A stretch of DNA of 64,000 bases from Phytopythium helicoides. Its lineage: Eukaryota > Oomycota > Peronosporomycetes > Pythiales > Pythiaceae. Below, piece by piece: positions 1-10,322 of the stretch (position 1 is the first letter of the stretch; each line of letters opens with the position of its first letter). The position numbers and the translations under genes were made by a program. The notes under the pieces are model-generated. The model was given only the letters and a program-made list of their open reading frames with translations. It had not been told where the DNA came from and searched no databases. The stretch is taken from the NCBI GenBank assembly GCA_024867545.1, contig JANFNE010000002.1, positions 457,831 through 521,830 on the forward strand, read 5' to 3'.

Positions 1-611
1 CACCACCTGCATACTTGTAGTGCGTGTACTGTACTCGCTCGTTGCACAGCTCGAGATCACTTCAAGAAGAGATTCCTCGCCGAAAAGAGCAGATGACCAT
101 GCAATGCTGCCTCATCCAGTCGATCAGTGGCCCACCAAGGCGGCGACACCAGCGACACCATCGAATCGAGAGTGGATCACTGCCGCGTCCACGTTCAAGC
201 TCCTTGGCGTTAGTAACGTGACAGCTTCCCGTCCAGCTGGCGCAATCTACTAGAGCACCCCAACATCTACCATTTCCAGTTACACTTCCAGTCAAAAGTA
301 TACTTAATCAAGTAGTCAAGAGGATCTTGACCAGCGTCTACCTAATCGATGCGTCCTCTTCAAAATGAGTCGTTCGTATGACTCACCAGTACAACTCTTT
401 GCAAAAGGGTCACTCCCATCTGACCAAACGGAGAGCTACGACGTATCCGAGCCGCTGGAACACTCTTGAGCTCATCATGGAGCCACGCACCGCACCGTGG
501 CTCCTTCCTGTCTGCGCTCTGCTCGGCTCCAGCGTTGAGTCCACGGCCGCCTGCTCGTCTTCAAGCCCCGCGTGTCCGACCGTCGCCTTCGCTTCTCAAT
601 CCTCAAGCTCC
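1..611. other. Intergenic, no gene recognised
   Basis: Small overlapping reading frames occur on both strands but none has a recognisable domain, a plausible initiator or consistent coding composition. The last part is the upstream region of the GH30 gene. I see nothing else in it. Confidence 0.6.
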
Positions 612-626
612 GCTCATTCTCCAAGC
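612..626 (+). promoter_or_regulatory. Oomycete initiator (INR) of the GH30 gene
   Basis: GCTCATTCTCCAAGC closely fits the oomycete INR consensus (GCTCATTYBNCAWTT). It lies 70 bases before the ATG at 682, the usual distance, and so supports that ATG over the in-frame ATG at 466, which lies upstream of the initiator. Confidence 0.6.
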
Positions 627-681
627 TTCGCCCAAGGCCCAACAAGGACCACGACAAGGAGAAGGGAAGAACGAGATCGAG

Positions 682-2304
682 ATGCTCGCTCCCTCCACGC
701 TCGTGACCGCCGTCGTGCTCGCCATGGCCGCTGGCGCCTCCGCCACATGCAGCAACTGGTCCACGCGCTACCAGACGACGCTCACCGGCGTCTGCGTCTG
801 CAACGCCACGCAGTGCGACTCGGTCAGCAACAACTACACGAGCCTCACGACCGGACAGGTCGGATGGTACGCGTCCACCAAGGCGGGCGACCGCTTCGCC
901 TACAAGGTCGTCAACGTCGACTCGACGGCTGTCAGCAGTCCCACCTACTCGATCGACATCTCCACGCAGTGGCAGACCATGATCGGCTTCGGCGGTGCCT
1001 TCACGGACGCCGCCACCATCAACCTCAACAAGCTCACCTCGACGCTGCAGAACCTCGTGCTCAAGCAGTACTTCTCCGAGACGGGAATCCAGTACTCGCT
1101 CGGTCGCGTCCCCATCGCCTCCACCGACTTCTCCACCAGCATCTACTCGTACAATGACAACGCGGGAGACCTCGCCATGAGCAAGTTCTCCATCGCCGTC
1201 GACAAGACCTCGGGGAAGATCGATCTGATCAAGCGAGCCCTCAGCATGTCGACGCGCGACGTGCAGCTGTTTGCGTCGTCGTGGGCTCCGCCCGCGTGGA
1301 TGACCACCGAGAACACGACCATTAACTGCGCGCTCATCGGCGACCCTGGCACTGCGTACTGGGAGGCGCTTGCGCTCTACTACTCCAAGTTCTTCGACGC
1401 GTACGCGAAAGAGGGCATCGACTTTTGGGCCATGACGGTGCAGAACGAGCCGTCCAGCTCTATCCTTCAGACGTCGGCGTGGCAGTCTTTGCGCCTCACG
1501 GCCGAACAGGAGCGCGACTTCATCAAGCTCGACCTCGGACCGATGATGGCCAAGAACCACCCGGATCTCAAGATTATTGCCGGTGACGACCAGAAGTCGG
1601 GTATCCTCGACCGTCTTGCGCCGTTCCAGGATGCTGACGCCCTCAAGTACATCTCTGGTTTGGGAGTGCACTGGTACCGCGACTTGGACTTCTTCTTCCT
1701 TGACACTGGTGGCGACTTCGATAAGCTCGCGACCTTCTACGGCGACTACCCGGACATCTTCATCCTCGGAACGGAGGCGTGCGAGGGATACCTTCCGAGC
1801 TGGCTTGGCACTGGTGCTGGTGTCTCGCTCACGGATGCGGACAAGAGCTGGTACCGCGCCGAGAACTACGCGCGCGACATCATCGAGGACATCAACAACT
1901 ACGCGGCTGGATGGACGGACTGGAACTTGTTCTTGGACACGACGGGCGGTCCCAACTGGGCCGCCAACTACGTGGACGCTCCCATCCTCGTGGACGAGGT
2001 GAGCGGCACCGAGTTCTACAAGCAGCCCATGTTCTACGCCATGGGCCACCTGTCCAAGTTCGTCCCCCAGGGCTCGCGCCGCGTCGAGTTCCCCAAGACC
2101 AAGACGCTGAGCAAGTTCCACCGCACGGCGTTCGTGACGCCGAGCAACCAGGTCGTGATGCTGTTCCTGAACCGCGACAGCTCGGCCGTGACGGTGAGCG
2201 TGAAGCAGACGGACAGCAAGACGTTCACGCTGTCGCTGGCCGCGCGCTCGATCAACACGGTCATCCTGCCGGCGTCTTCGGCCACCAAGGTGCTCTCGAG
2301 CTAG
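682..2304 (+). CDS. Secreted GH30 glycosidase (glucosylceramidase-like)
   Basis: This 540-residue single-exon gene encodes a glycoside hydrolase of family 30, a clan-A retaining enzyme related to glucocerebrosidase. It probably cleaves beta-glucosides of sphingolipids or glucans outside the cell. A hydrophobic signal peptide covers about residues 1-20 (MLAPSTLVTAVVLAMAAG). The family hallmarks are the FGGAFTDAA segment near residue 100, the acid/base glutamate E256 in TVQNEPS and the nucleophile E365 in LGTEACEG. A C-terminal beta-domain (FVTPSNQVVMLFLNRD) completes the usual GH30 layout. The frame stays open back to 466, but the initiator at 612 and the signal peptide favour the start at 682. 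Long reading frames on both strands over this gene are GC3 shadows. The exact substrate cannot be read from the sequence. Confidence 0.92.
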   Translation: MLAPSTLVTAVVLAMAAGASATCSNWSTRYQTTLTGVCVCNATQCDSVSNNYTSLTTGQVGWYASTKAGDRFAYKVVNVDSTAVSSPTYSIDISTQWQTMIGFGGAFTDAATINLNKLTSTLQNLVLKQYFSETGIQYSLGRVPIASTDFSTSIYSYNDNAGDLAMSKFSIAVDKTSGKIDLIKRALSMSTRDVQLFASSWAPPAWMTTENTTINCALIGDPGTAYWEALALYYSKFFDAYAKEGIDFWAMTVQNEPSSSILQTSAWQSLRLTAEQERDFIKLDLGPMMAKNHPDLKIIAGDDQKSGILDRLAPFQDADALKYISGLGVHWYRDLDFFFLDTGGDFDKLATFYGDYPDIFILGTEACEGYLPSWLGTGAGVSLTDADKSWYRAENYARDIIEDINNYAAGWTDWNLFLDTTGGPNWAANYVDAPILVDEVSGTEFYKQPMFYAMGHLSKFVPQGSRRVEFPKTKTLSKFHRTAFVTPSNQVVMLFLNRDSSAVTVSVKQTDSKTFTLSLAARSINTVILPASSATKVLSS

Positions 2305-3000
2305 GCGTCCGAAGCCACCGACACATGTCAGGTTACGTACTTGTTAGCAGTTTGCCTTGCATGTGCGCTGGTCGCGGCAAATCGGTGAATGAGAGCTGCC
2401 AGACTGCGCGAAACCAACTATCGATAGGTATGTATCAATCGCACCGAGGCCGTGGCCTTGCAGTGATCATTTCGCCCTTGAGCCTTTACGCACGAGCTCA
2501 GACAGAACTGTGTCGTCGCGACGGATGCCGTGACCAGGAATCCCACTCACGGCATCACTTTCGACCAGTATCCCGCACAAAGCCGAGCGACGGCACTCGT
2601 AAACCCTCGAGCCTGGAATGATCACGTACAACTCTCCCAGCTCTCGTCACGATGTCGCCACCAGCGTTCACCGCCTGTGCATGCCCACAGCGCCCACGAC
2701 GGAAAAAAAAAAAAACTTGGCGATGCCCATGAATGCTGGTGGTCTCACCAGCATTTATTTCATCACCAGTGGAGATGACGAGGAGACCGGAGCATGGAGC
2801 GTCGACGCTGGTCCCACGCTCCGGCGTCCCGCGTCTTCAACTCGCCCGCAAGAAGATTCGATCAGCCCAATGGTCTTCGCTTGGCTCTCTGCGTCGACCC
2901 GAGCCAGTCGCCGGCGTCCGGAAGGATCTTCCGCCGCCAAGGGACCTCTCACTTCTGAAGCATCCGCCGGACTGACAAGCGAACGAGTCCGACGTGAACT
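2305..3000. other. Intergenic between GH30 and chromate transporter genes
   Basis: No supported gene. There is a 13-base poly-A tract at 2703-2715. Small reading frames on both strands lack recognisable domains. Confidence 0.55.
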
Positions 3001-4514
3001 ATGGCCAAGAGGGAGAGCGACCCGCTGCTTGGCGCTCGAGGCGAGTCCTTCTGCCGCCGTTTGCTGTCCGTGCCGCCCGCCATCCTCCCCGTCGCGCTGC
3101 TGTCGTTCGGCGGGCCTCCAGCTCACCTGGCGCTCGCCCACGACCACTTTGTCTGTGCGTCATGAGCTTTTGAGGGAAGCTGCCGAGACTGGAGACGTTA
3201 ACGCTGATCGGTGGGCGAGCAGACAAGAAGAAATGGATCTCGGACGCGCGGTTCCTGGAGGTGCTGTCCATCGCGTCGGCGATCCCGGGGCCGTCATCCA
3301 CGCAGACAATTGCGTCCATGGGGCTCTTCCGCGCAGGTCCTCTCGGAGGTTTGGTCGCGCTCGTCTGCTGGATGCTGCCGTCCTGGATCGTCATGACGGC
3401 TGCGGGCATCGGCGCCAAGTCCTACCTTCAGGGTGAGTGCTGTTGACGCAGGCTGCTCCAATGGAGGCTCACGGGCTCATGACGTCGCGGTACTGTGTGC
3501 AGATGGACTGCCGACGTGGTTGTCGGGCTTGGCACCTGCTGCGGTGTCGCTCGTGGTCATCGCGGCCGCGAGACTTTGGCAGAAGGCTTGCGGGAACGAC
3601 ACGGCCAGGCAATTGGTCGCGGCGGCGTCAGCGTGCGTCATCCTGGCCACTCAAGGACTCTCATCGCTTGTGTTCCCGATTACGATGGCCGTGGGTGGCA
3701 TCGCCATTCTTGTGGCCAACGCGTTCGGCTGGACGCGCGTCGAGATCCCATCAGGCCCTATCCAGCTCGACCGCAGAGAACCCAGCCACATTGAGCAGTG
3801 CGTGTGCGCGATGTACCTAATGACAACGCTTTCACTCCGTACTGACAAACTCCCCGCAGGAACATCGGCATCTCACCTGTGGTCGGCGGTATCGTCGTCA
3901 TCGCGTGGTTCGTCGTGCTCGTGCTCCTCGCCGTGTACCAGCCACAGAGCGGTGACCACACCATGGTGTCGATGTTCTACACATTCTACTGGATCGGCTC
4001 GATCATCTTTGGCGGCGGTCAGGTCATGCTCCCCATGTTGCTCAACGCCATTGTGCTGCAGGGCTGGGTCTCCAAGGAACAGTTCCTGTTCGGCCTCGCG
4101 CTCGTGCAATCGCTTCCCGGGCCACTCTTCAACATCTCTGCGTACCTTGGGGCCGTGCTGTATGGCATTCCAGGCGCTTTGCTGGCGTCTGCGGGACTAT
4201 TTGGCCCTGGAATCGTGCTGTGCTTTGGGCTGCTGCCGCTTTGGGAGCGCGTGAGAGACAACCGCCACTTGCAGATCGCCCTCGCGGGCGTGAATGCGTC
4301 TGCAACGGGGCTCATCGTCGCGTCCTTCTTCCTCTTGTGGGAGAAGGCAGTGCACTCGAACGCAAGTGCCGCCGTCGGACTCTCCACGGGTCTCATGGTT
4401 GGAGTTTTCCGCGTGCCCACTCCAATCGCCATCCTGCTCGGTGCCGTGCTCGGCTTCCTACTCACGCCCACCGTTCTCGACCTCGGCCAGCAGGACTTTT
4501 GTGCCGCTCCCTAA
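3001..4514 (+). CDS. Chromate transporter (CHR family)
   Basis: Four exons, 3001-3154, 3223-3432, 3503-3797 and 3860-4514, join in phase to a 437-residue membrane protein. Donors are GTGCGT, GTGAGT and GTGCGT; acceptors are AGCAG, TGCAG and CGCAG. The two halves are homologous, as in the two-domain CHR transporters: an N-terminal FGGPPAHLALAHDHFV...KKWISDARFLEVLSIASAIPGPSSTQ, and a C-terminal FGGGQVMLPML...GWVSKEQFLFGLALVQSLPGP. Both halves keep the FGG and PGP signatures. Characterised members export or import chromate and sulfate at the plasma membrane; the substrate here is not known. About ten hydrophobic segments are visible. The start is the ATG at 3001, the first before the conserved FGGP motif. 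Confidence 0.9.
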
Positions 4515-5035
4515 GCGATGAAATGCATGTGGAGACCGTTGGTGCATGAACACAATTCTCGCAACGGGTGAAACGAGATCGATGAGATCACGGGAACCAT
4601 GACTTTTCTCGTTCGCTGAGAACACCAAGTGTAGATGTCATGAACTTCTAGAAACACGACGTTGGCTTTTTTGGCAACAAGACGGATCGCTGCGCAAGAA
4701 AATGAAATGCTCTGACCTGGATGCTTCCGGCGTCATGCTTGCGTTGTAACGAGACCACCGGCCATCCCTTGCATATCGTAGCCAACTGACTGAAGTGCCA
4801 TCGCTTCCTCGTTCACGCATGGCACTTCGCTGTTTGTGGCAGCGGTGGGCTGCACCCAATTGCCTTGCCGAACAGCAAATCGGCATAGAGACGCATCCAC
4901 TTGATCAGTATGAAGCAGCCGAAAATCCATCTCACCAGCCGGAACCAGCTGCGGCTCACATGGAGCCAACTTCATCTTCCGTGCCTCGGCTCACCATGTG
5001 GTCGTGGTATGTGAGCAGCGCGACGCTCCAAGTTT
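4515..5035. other. Intergenic upstream of GH114
   Basis: No gene recognised. A possible initiator (TCACTTTCCGACT) lies at about 5039-5051, some 30 bases before the GH114 ATG. Confidence 0.5.
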
Positions 5036-5075
5036 TGGTCACTTTCCGACTCGCCTTCTATCTCACAAGTCGACG

Positions 5076-5846
5076 ATGAAGCTCCTTGCATCCGCCTCCG
5101 CTCTGTTACTCGCCTTTGGGAGTTCTGGAGTTGATGCTGCAAACTCGTGGTGGAAGCCGAGACCTGGCACGTCGTACGAGATTCAGCTCGCAGGAACCCT
5201 CAATCTGACATACAACGTGGCCATGTACGACATCGACCTGTTCGACACGCCGACGGCCACGATCACAAAGCTGCACAACAGAGGTATCAAGGTCATATGC
5301 TACTTCAGTGCGGGCACGTACGAGAACTGGAGACCCGACAAGGCGAAGTACACAAAAGCGATGATCGGCAAAGCGTTGCCCGAGTGGGAAGGAGAATACT
5401 GGGTCGATACAACCAACAAGGACCTGCGCGCCATCATTAAGACGCGCATGCAACTCGCCAAGACCAAGGGCTGCGACGGCGTTGATCCCGACAACGTCGA
5501 CGGCGCGTTCAATGACCCGGGTTTCGCGCTCACGGCAGCCACGCAGCTCGACTTCAACAAGTTCTTGGCCTCAACGGCGCATTCTCTAAACCTCACCGTT
5601 GGGCTCAAGAACGACCTGGACCAGGTCAAGGACCTCGTCTCTGTGTTTGACTTTGCCGTCAACGAGCAATGCGTTGCAAACGAGGAGTGTGGGATGCTCG
5701 AGCCCTTCATCAAGGCCAACAAGCCTGTGTTTGGAATCGAGTACGACGGCGACAAGAAGAAAATATGTGCCGAGGCGAACAAGCGTAACTTTGACACACT
5801 CTACAAGTCGTGGGATCTACGCGGAGACCGCTACGCCTGCAGATGA
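5076..5846 (+). CDS. Secreted GH114 endo-alpha-1,4-polygalactosaminidase-like glycosidase
   Basis: A 256-residue protein with a signal peptide (residues 1-19, MKLLASASALLLAFGSSGV) and a single GH114 TIM-barrel domain. Diagnostic segments are YDIDLFDTP, GIKVICYFSAGTYENWR, WEGEYWVDT, GCDGVDPDNVDG and the late AVNEQC. Family members hydrolyse galactosamine-rich polysaccharides. The start at 5076 opens the signal peptide; the frame extends upstream to 4998 without one. The stop is TGA followed by C, and the same frame then stays open for 80 codons to a TAG at 6087-6089. Those codons encode a Ser/Gly-rich spacer and a C-terminal hydrophobic segment typical of a GPI-anchor signal (see the next entry). 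The gene converges on GH72. Confidence 0.87.
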   Translation: MKLLASASALLLAFGSSGVDAANSWWKPRPGTSYEIQLAGTLNLTYNVAMYDIDLFDTPTATITKLHNRGIKVICYFSAGTYENWRPDKAKYTKAMIGKALPEWEGEYWVDTTNKDLRAIIKTRMQLAKTKGCDGVDPDNVDGAFNDPGFALTAATQLDFNKFLASTAHSLNLTVGLKNDLDQVKDLVSVFDFAVNEQCVANEECGMLEPFIKANKPVFGIEYDGDKKKICAEANKRNFDTLYKSWDLRGDRYACR

Positions 5847-6089
5847 CTCGCCTCGGGCAGCGGCTCAGGATCCGAGTGGATTGGGGATGGGTCGCTGTCG
5901 AGTGCGTCGACGGATGGCTCGGAAGAAGGCTCAGCTAGTGACTCAGGGATTGGTTCGTCGTCAGCTTCTGCCTCGACTCCCTCATCACAGAGCTCTGGAA
6001 GCTCTAGTGCGTCAAATTTAGTTTCTAGCCCAGCGTATTTGTTGTTTGCTGAGTTTGTGTTGGCGTTGATATTCTCATTGAGTGAATAG
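5847..6089 (+). other. In-frame Ser-rich plus hydrophobic tail beyond the GH114 stop
   Basis: Directly after the TGA, in the same frame, 80 codons encode a low-complexity Ser/Gly/Ala/Glu stretch (for example SGSGSGSEWIGDGS) and end with LLFAEFVLALIFSLSE. That is a spacer plus a hydrophobic C-terminus like the GPI-anchored glucanase genes of oomycetes, and like the neighbouring GH72 protein. Three readings fit: stop-codon readthrough at UGA-C; a 54-base optional intron (5807-5860, donor GTCGTG, acceptor GGCAG, phase 2 at both ends) that would bypass the stop; or a recent nonsense mutation that released a formerly anchored enzyme. The antisense frame here (5831-6121) is a shadow. Confidence 0.5.
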
Positions 6090-6157
6090 ATCGAATGTTC
6101 AAGTGCGCAAACAGCTTTCATTATAAAGGATGTGCAAACTTCAACACACTAATGCAT

Positions 6158-8197
6158 CTAAAGAGCCAACGCGAGTACCACAGCCATCACATACAGCAAA
6201 GCAGTCGAGGCCACGCTCTTGGGAGCTGCAGATTTGGTATTGGAGCTCTTGTTCGATCCTGAAGATGATCCCGAACCACTTTGCGAATCGGTAATCTCCT
6301 TCAAGTTGATCTCACCCGAGTTCTTGTAGTGATAAGTTGTGTCCTCATCGTCGCCAACATTGACACCACTGCCACTGTTGGAGTTTTCAGTCGATCCGCT
6401 ACTCGAAGTGCTGTTTAGCTTTGAGTTCAGTGGCACGGCGGGACACTGGTACCGGCCTTCCGTCGGGCAAGTCAAACTAGTAGCCGTGTCAACATCACTC
6501 CAGTCGAATTTGCTCAAGATCGGTGACCCTGACGGGCACGTTGATGGCTGCGAACGATCAGAGGGAACCTGGAATGAAGACATTGTGGGTTCATCTTTTG
6601 CCACATATGACGAGTATGCCTTGGCAAGATTGTAAAAGTTGGGAAATTGGTTGTACTTGCAGTCATTGTTGGCGTCTGGTTCGTCAGTGCAGTCTTCTGG
6701 TGACAGGTACCCGAGACCGTAGTTCTGGGGGCCGAACGTCGTGAACGGATATGGAGATGTAGACATCGAGTTGGCGTTCTCGGTCGAGTATTCAAACACA
6801 AATCCACCGGCAAAGTAGTCACTGTACTCGCGGTCGTTCATCCATTCAGCATCGTGGAACGTGCGCTGCGCTTGGTATCCACCAATAGTAGGAAAAGACT
6901 GGGCAAGGCACCCAAATTCTGTCAAAATGGCAGGCACCGAATACTGGTACGACTTGAAGCTTTCAACCAGCAACTGATAGCCCGCAGCCTTCTGAGAGTC
7001 GTCGACATCTTCACAGTGAACGTACACGTTGATCCCGTACCACTCAACATTTTCGAGCTCGTCCGTCGGGTCTGTGCGGCAGTTGTAGTACTGCGCATTA
7101 AAATCACGATCCGTGTCAGCCATGACAACACCGACAGGGATCTGGCGCATACTCGGGCAGCTCTTGATGTATTGACGCATGTCGCGAATGAACTTCTTCT
7201 GACACGGCGCGTTCGAGGTCATCCACGCAGTACTGCGGCTGCGATGGTTGACCTCATTGCCACCCGAGAATCCAATGACATTGTCGTACTTGGAGAACTG
7301 CTGGATGATCTTCTCACCCCGCGTCTTGTATGAGGCTGGGTAGCACGTCGGTGCTGAGTCTGGGGTGATTTCACAGCCCTGACAACTTGACCCAAGATCC
7401 ACAAGGACATAAATGCCCTCAGCTTGTAGAGCGCACATGAATGATGAGTGATCTTGCTCCGGATCCACTGCGTACAATCGGATTGAGTTGGCGCTCAGAG
7501 CGACAAACTGTGGCAAGTCGCGTTGCCAAATGTGTTTGTATGTGTCCGTGAAGAGATCGAGGTTGTTGGCATCGAGCAAGCCGGTGTTAGGTCGCGGGTA
7601 GTAATTGACGCCACGGAATGGGAAGTACTCGCCAGTGACAGAGTCAAAAAATCGGTAGCCCTTGATCACGAGAGGGTTTGTGCCCTTCCCAACAGCAACG
7701 GGAGCTGATGTTGGTGCTGATGTCGAGTTAGTAAAAGTCGGTGTTGGGGTTGGCGTCGTGACGGAGGACGAGAGTGAACCGGACCCGGAAATTGAAGTCG
7801 CTTGGGGGATTGGAGAGCTAGTAGAATTGGTAGCACCGCTCCCTGAAGTCGCGGATGACGATGTAGAAGGAGCTTCAGTGCTAGATGACGACGACATGCT
7901 GCTTGCTGAAGCAGCAGAGCTTGACAAGCTAGAATCCGCCGAACCCACGACTGGAACAAAGTCGCTGCCAGCACTCGATACTTCGGACCCGCTCTCAACA
8001 TTCACGCGAAGCAGGGAAGGAGTAGTCGCGATTTTAGTGGTCTCAGCTGCACCGACAGACTCTGTGGAGATCACGACGCTGTCTGGTTTTGTCACTTCGT
8101 TTATCGTGATCGAAGAACTGATGATGCCCTGGTCACTCGCGGCAAACGTCGCAGAGGACGCACCAACAGCAATCAGGAATGGAGTTAGGAGCTTCAT
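6158..8197 (-). CDS. GPI-anchored GH72 beta-1,3-glucanosyltransferase (Gas1/Gel-like)
   Basis: A 679-residue single-exon protein. GH72 enzymes cut and rejoin beta-1,3-glucan chains to elongate wall glucan. Residues 1-20 form a signal peptide (MKLLTPFLIAVGASSATFA), followed by about 140 residues of Ser/Thr-rich linker. The catalytic domain starts at GYRFFDSVTGEYFPFRGVNYYPRP. The acid/base is E315 in SGGNEVNH and the nucleophile E427 in ILTEFGC; their spacing of 112 matches the family. A Cys-containing C-terminal region, a Gly/Ser-rich stretch and a terminal hydrophobic helix (TALLYVMAVVLALAL) point to a GPI anchor. The Ser-rich segment before the catalytic domain is unusual, since fungal homologues start almost directly with it. 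An initiator-like GCTTCATTTCCAAAT 65-80 bases upstream supports the ATG at 8197 rather than the in-frame ATG at 8401. Confidence 0.93.
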   Translation of the reverse strand: MKLLTPFLIAVGASSATFAASDQGIISSSITINEVTKPDSVVISTESVGAAETTKIATTPSLLRVNVESGSEVSSAGSDFVPVVGSADSSLSSSAASASSMSSSSSTEAPSTSSSATSGSGATNSTSSPIPQATSISGSGSLSSSVTTPTPTPTFTNSTSAPTSAPVAVGKGTNPLVIKGYRFFDSVTGEYFPFRGVNYYPRPNTGLLDANNLDLFTDTYKHIWQRDLPQFVALSANSIRLYAVDPEQDHSSFMCALQAEGIYVLVDLGSSCQGCEITPDSAPTCYPASYKTRGEKIIQQFSKYDNVIGFSGGNEVNHRSRSTAWMTSNAPCQKKFIRDMRQYIKSCPSMRQIPVGVVMADTDRDFNAQYYNCRTDPTDELENVEWYGINVYVHCEDVDDSQKAAGYQLLVESFKSYQYSVPAILTEFGCLAQSFPTIGGYQAQRTFHDAEWMNDREYSDYFAGGFVFEYSTENANSMSTSPYPFTTFGPQNYGLGYLSPEDCTDEPDANNDCKYNQFPNFYNLAKAYSSYVAKDEPTMSSFQVPSDRSQPSTCPSGSPILSKFDWSDVDTATSLTCPTEGRYQCPAVPLNSKLNSTSSSGSTENSNSGSGVNVGDDEDTTYHYKNSGEINLKEITDSQSGSGSSSGSNKSSNTKSAAPKSVASTALLYVMAVVLALAL

Positions 8198-8260
8198 GGC
8201 AAAGGGTGGTAGCAAGTTGTTAAAGGTGACGGTTGTAGGCGGGTGGTGCCCGCTCTTGCG

Positions 8261-8276
8261 ATTTGGAAATGAAGCA
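8261..8276 (-). promoter_or_regulatory. Oomycete initiator of the GH72 gene
   Basis: Read on the minus strand, GCTTCATTTCCAAAT fits the oomycete INR core. It sits 65-80 bases upstream of the ATG at 8197. Confidence 0.5.
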
Positions 8277-8782
8277 TCATCCGTGCCTGTAAGACGCCAC
8301 TCCGTCCCCATTGATGCAGGATGGTTGGCATGGTCGCATGGGGTCTTTGTACAAGCGCATCGCGATCTGCGAAGACGACAAGACGGAATTTTGATGCGCA
8401 TCCAGCAGTGTCATGGGACTTTGGCTTCCTGTTCACTCCAAGTCCCATTCCTGGCGAGCCGTTACCCTTGAAAGTCGCATCACTGAGCAATCTCCCTGAG
8501 TGTTCCTCTGCTATAAATTGCCGCGCGTTTCCCGCTAACACCCAATCGCACGCATTGACACGCATGGCAGCTTGCAGTTGAAACCTTCATAACCGCCTCC
8601 ACCTGCATCACCGCCCTCGTTCGCAGCCACTCAACTTGAAGTTAGGCTCAGACAGTCTCAGCGCACTTCCTCAGGGTGACGTGTATCATCCTCAGACATA
8701 TCCGCCACCGCGACAAGATCGTCACGAGCAGCTCCACTTCATCATTGCGCCATCACTTGACCGCCTGCCAGCCGAGCCCGCG
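8277..8782. other. Intergenic between GH72 and DMT transporter starts
   Basis: A divergent promoter region. A TATAAATTG-like sequence occurs near 8512 on the plus strand. No supported gene. Confidence 0.5.
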
Positions 8783-10187
8783 ATGCCCGTGCCCGCAGTC
8801 TACGGCGCCGTGCTGGCGTCGGCTCAGAATGTGCAGAGCGGCTCCAACATCTCGAGCGGCCGCGAGGCCGTGGGCCACCTGGAGAACCTGCCGCTGCTCA
8901 TGGCGCAGGACTCGTGCCACTCGCTCACCGAGAAGCACTACAAGCTGCCGCGCTTCGTGCACCGCATGATCGCCAAGAGCGTCGTCAAGCGCGTCCGCGG
9001 CGTCGTCTTTGTGGCTGCAGCCTCGCTGGTGCTCAGTTGGGTCCCCGCGCTCGCGCTCTCGGCTCCTGCAGCGCTGTCCGCGGCCGAGACGGTCTTCTGG
9101 CGCTCGCTGTCGGCTCTCGTGCTCAACTATGTGCGTCGCGAGGTGGAGCAATTGGTGGCAGCGGAGGCCTTGACGAGCTCGTGGTGGTGCTCAATTGGTG
9201 ACAGGTCGCGATCGGGTTCATGCGCGTCAAGCTCCGCGTCAAGCGCAAGCTGCGCAAGCCGCTGATGGTCACGGCGGTGGCGTACTGGGCCGCCTCGCTG
9301 CTTGGGCTCTACGCCATGCAGCGTCTGCCGCTGGGAAACGCGCAGATCATCCTGTACATTAGCCCGCTGCTGACGTACCCGCTGGTGCGGCCAAGCTTCG
9401 ATGACTACTGTCAACAGGAGGCTCTAACAAATGTGTGGTTGCTGCGCAGGCGTGGCGTGTGCTCAAAGAGAAGATCTTGTGGTTCAACCTGGCGATGGCC
9501 GCTGTTGCGTACGCCGGTGTGGTGTTTGTTGCACAGCCGACGTTCCTGTTCCCGCAGCCATCGCGCTGGCACCTGCCGTTCAAGATCCCGCTGCCCAAAG
9601 CGCCGCGGTGGGTGCAGATCGTGATGGTTTTCATGTTCGGCAATGCTGTCGCGTACTTGTGCGCGGGGGTTAGCGCTGTGGCCCAGACCTGCCTATTCGT
9701 GGGTCTGCGCAAGCTCCAGAAGGTGCCGCACCTTGTCGTGCTGCACTACATGCTGCTGCTGTCGACACTGCTGTCACTGGGAGCCGTGTTTGCCTTTGAC
9801 CAGGTACGTCCCTCTTCTTTAACTTACCACTCTACCGTTCCAACCATCCTCATGCCGTGATTGCAGAAGTTCACCATCGCCATGACGGTCGAGGCCTGGG
9901 GCGTGGCGGTCGGCACCGGCGCGCTGACATTCGTGGGGCTGCTGTTCCTCGCGCGTGGCTTCCAGTACGAGACCGCGGGCTCGGCCGCCTCGATGCGTCT
10001 GCTGGACGTCGCGCTGCTCTTCATGTGGGACTTGGCGCTCGTAGACGCGACTGCCACCAACTTTGCCATTGGCGGCTGCGTTGCAATCGCTGTCGGGACT
10101 GCTGCCATTGTCGCTCGCAAGCTGCGCACCCACTGGGCCGGCGGTTTGGTCGCCAAGCGCCTCGGCTTGAAGCGCTTCGGGCTCTAG
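8783..10187 (+). CDS. Drug/metabolite transporter (DMT, EamA-type)
   Basis: Four exons, 8783-9130, 9205-9384, 9450-9803 and 9867-10187, all split at phase 0, give a 400-residue protein. Donors are GTGCGT, GTGCGG and GTACGT. It has about ten hydrophobic helices in two EamA halves. The first half contains ETVFWRSLSALVLNY and the conserved LPLGNAQIILYISPLLTY. The second contains AQTCLFVGLRKLQKVPHLVVLHYMLL and ends in TATNFAIGGCVAIAVGTAAIVARK. This is the layout of nucleotide-sugar and drug/metabolite carriers of the DMT superfamily. The substrate cannot be deduced. The N-terminal ~60 residues are hydrophilic and presumably cytosolic. The ATG at 8783 is chosen because upstream codons look non-coding. 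Confidence 0.83.
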
Positions 10188-10322
10188 CTAGTGTGTACCC
10201 ATTCCCGTTAGTCATGGCTACCTTTTCTCCTATAGGCTGCATCAACCAATCAAAACGCGAGAAATAGTCAACGGTGAATGTTGATTGGTCAAATTTCCGC
10301 CAGTCACTCCTTCGTTTGGTTT

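Noticed and set aside
475..2121. 548-residue minus-strand reading frame opposite GH30
   Set aside because: It is the antisense shadow of a GC3-rich gene: Arg/Val-rich, no domain, and the plus strand has complete GH30 motifs.
5831..6121. 96-residue minus-strand frame
   Set aside because: It is the exact antisense of the Ser-rich GH114 tail; the acidic repeats reflect Ser codons read backwards.
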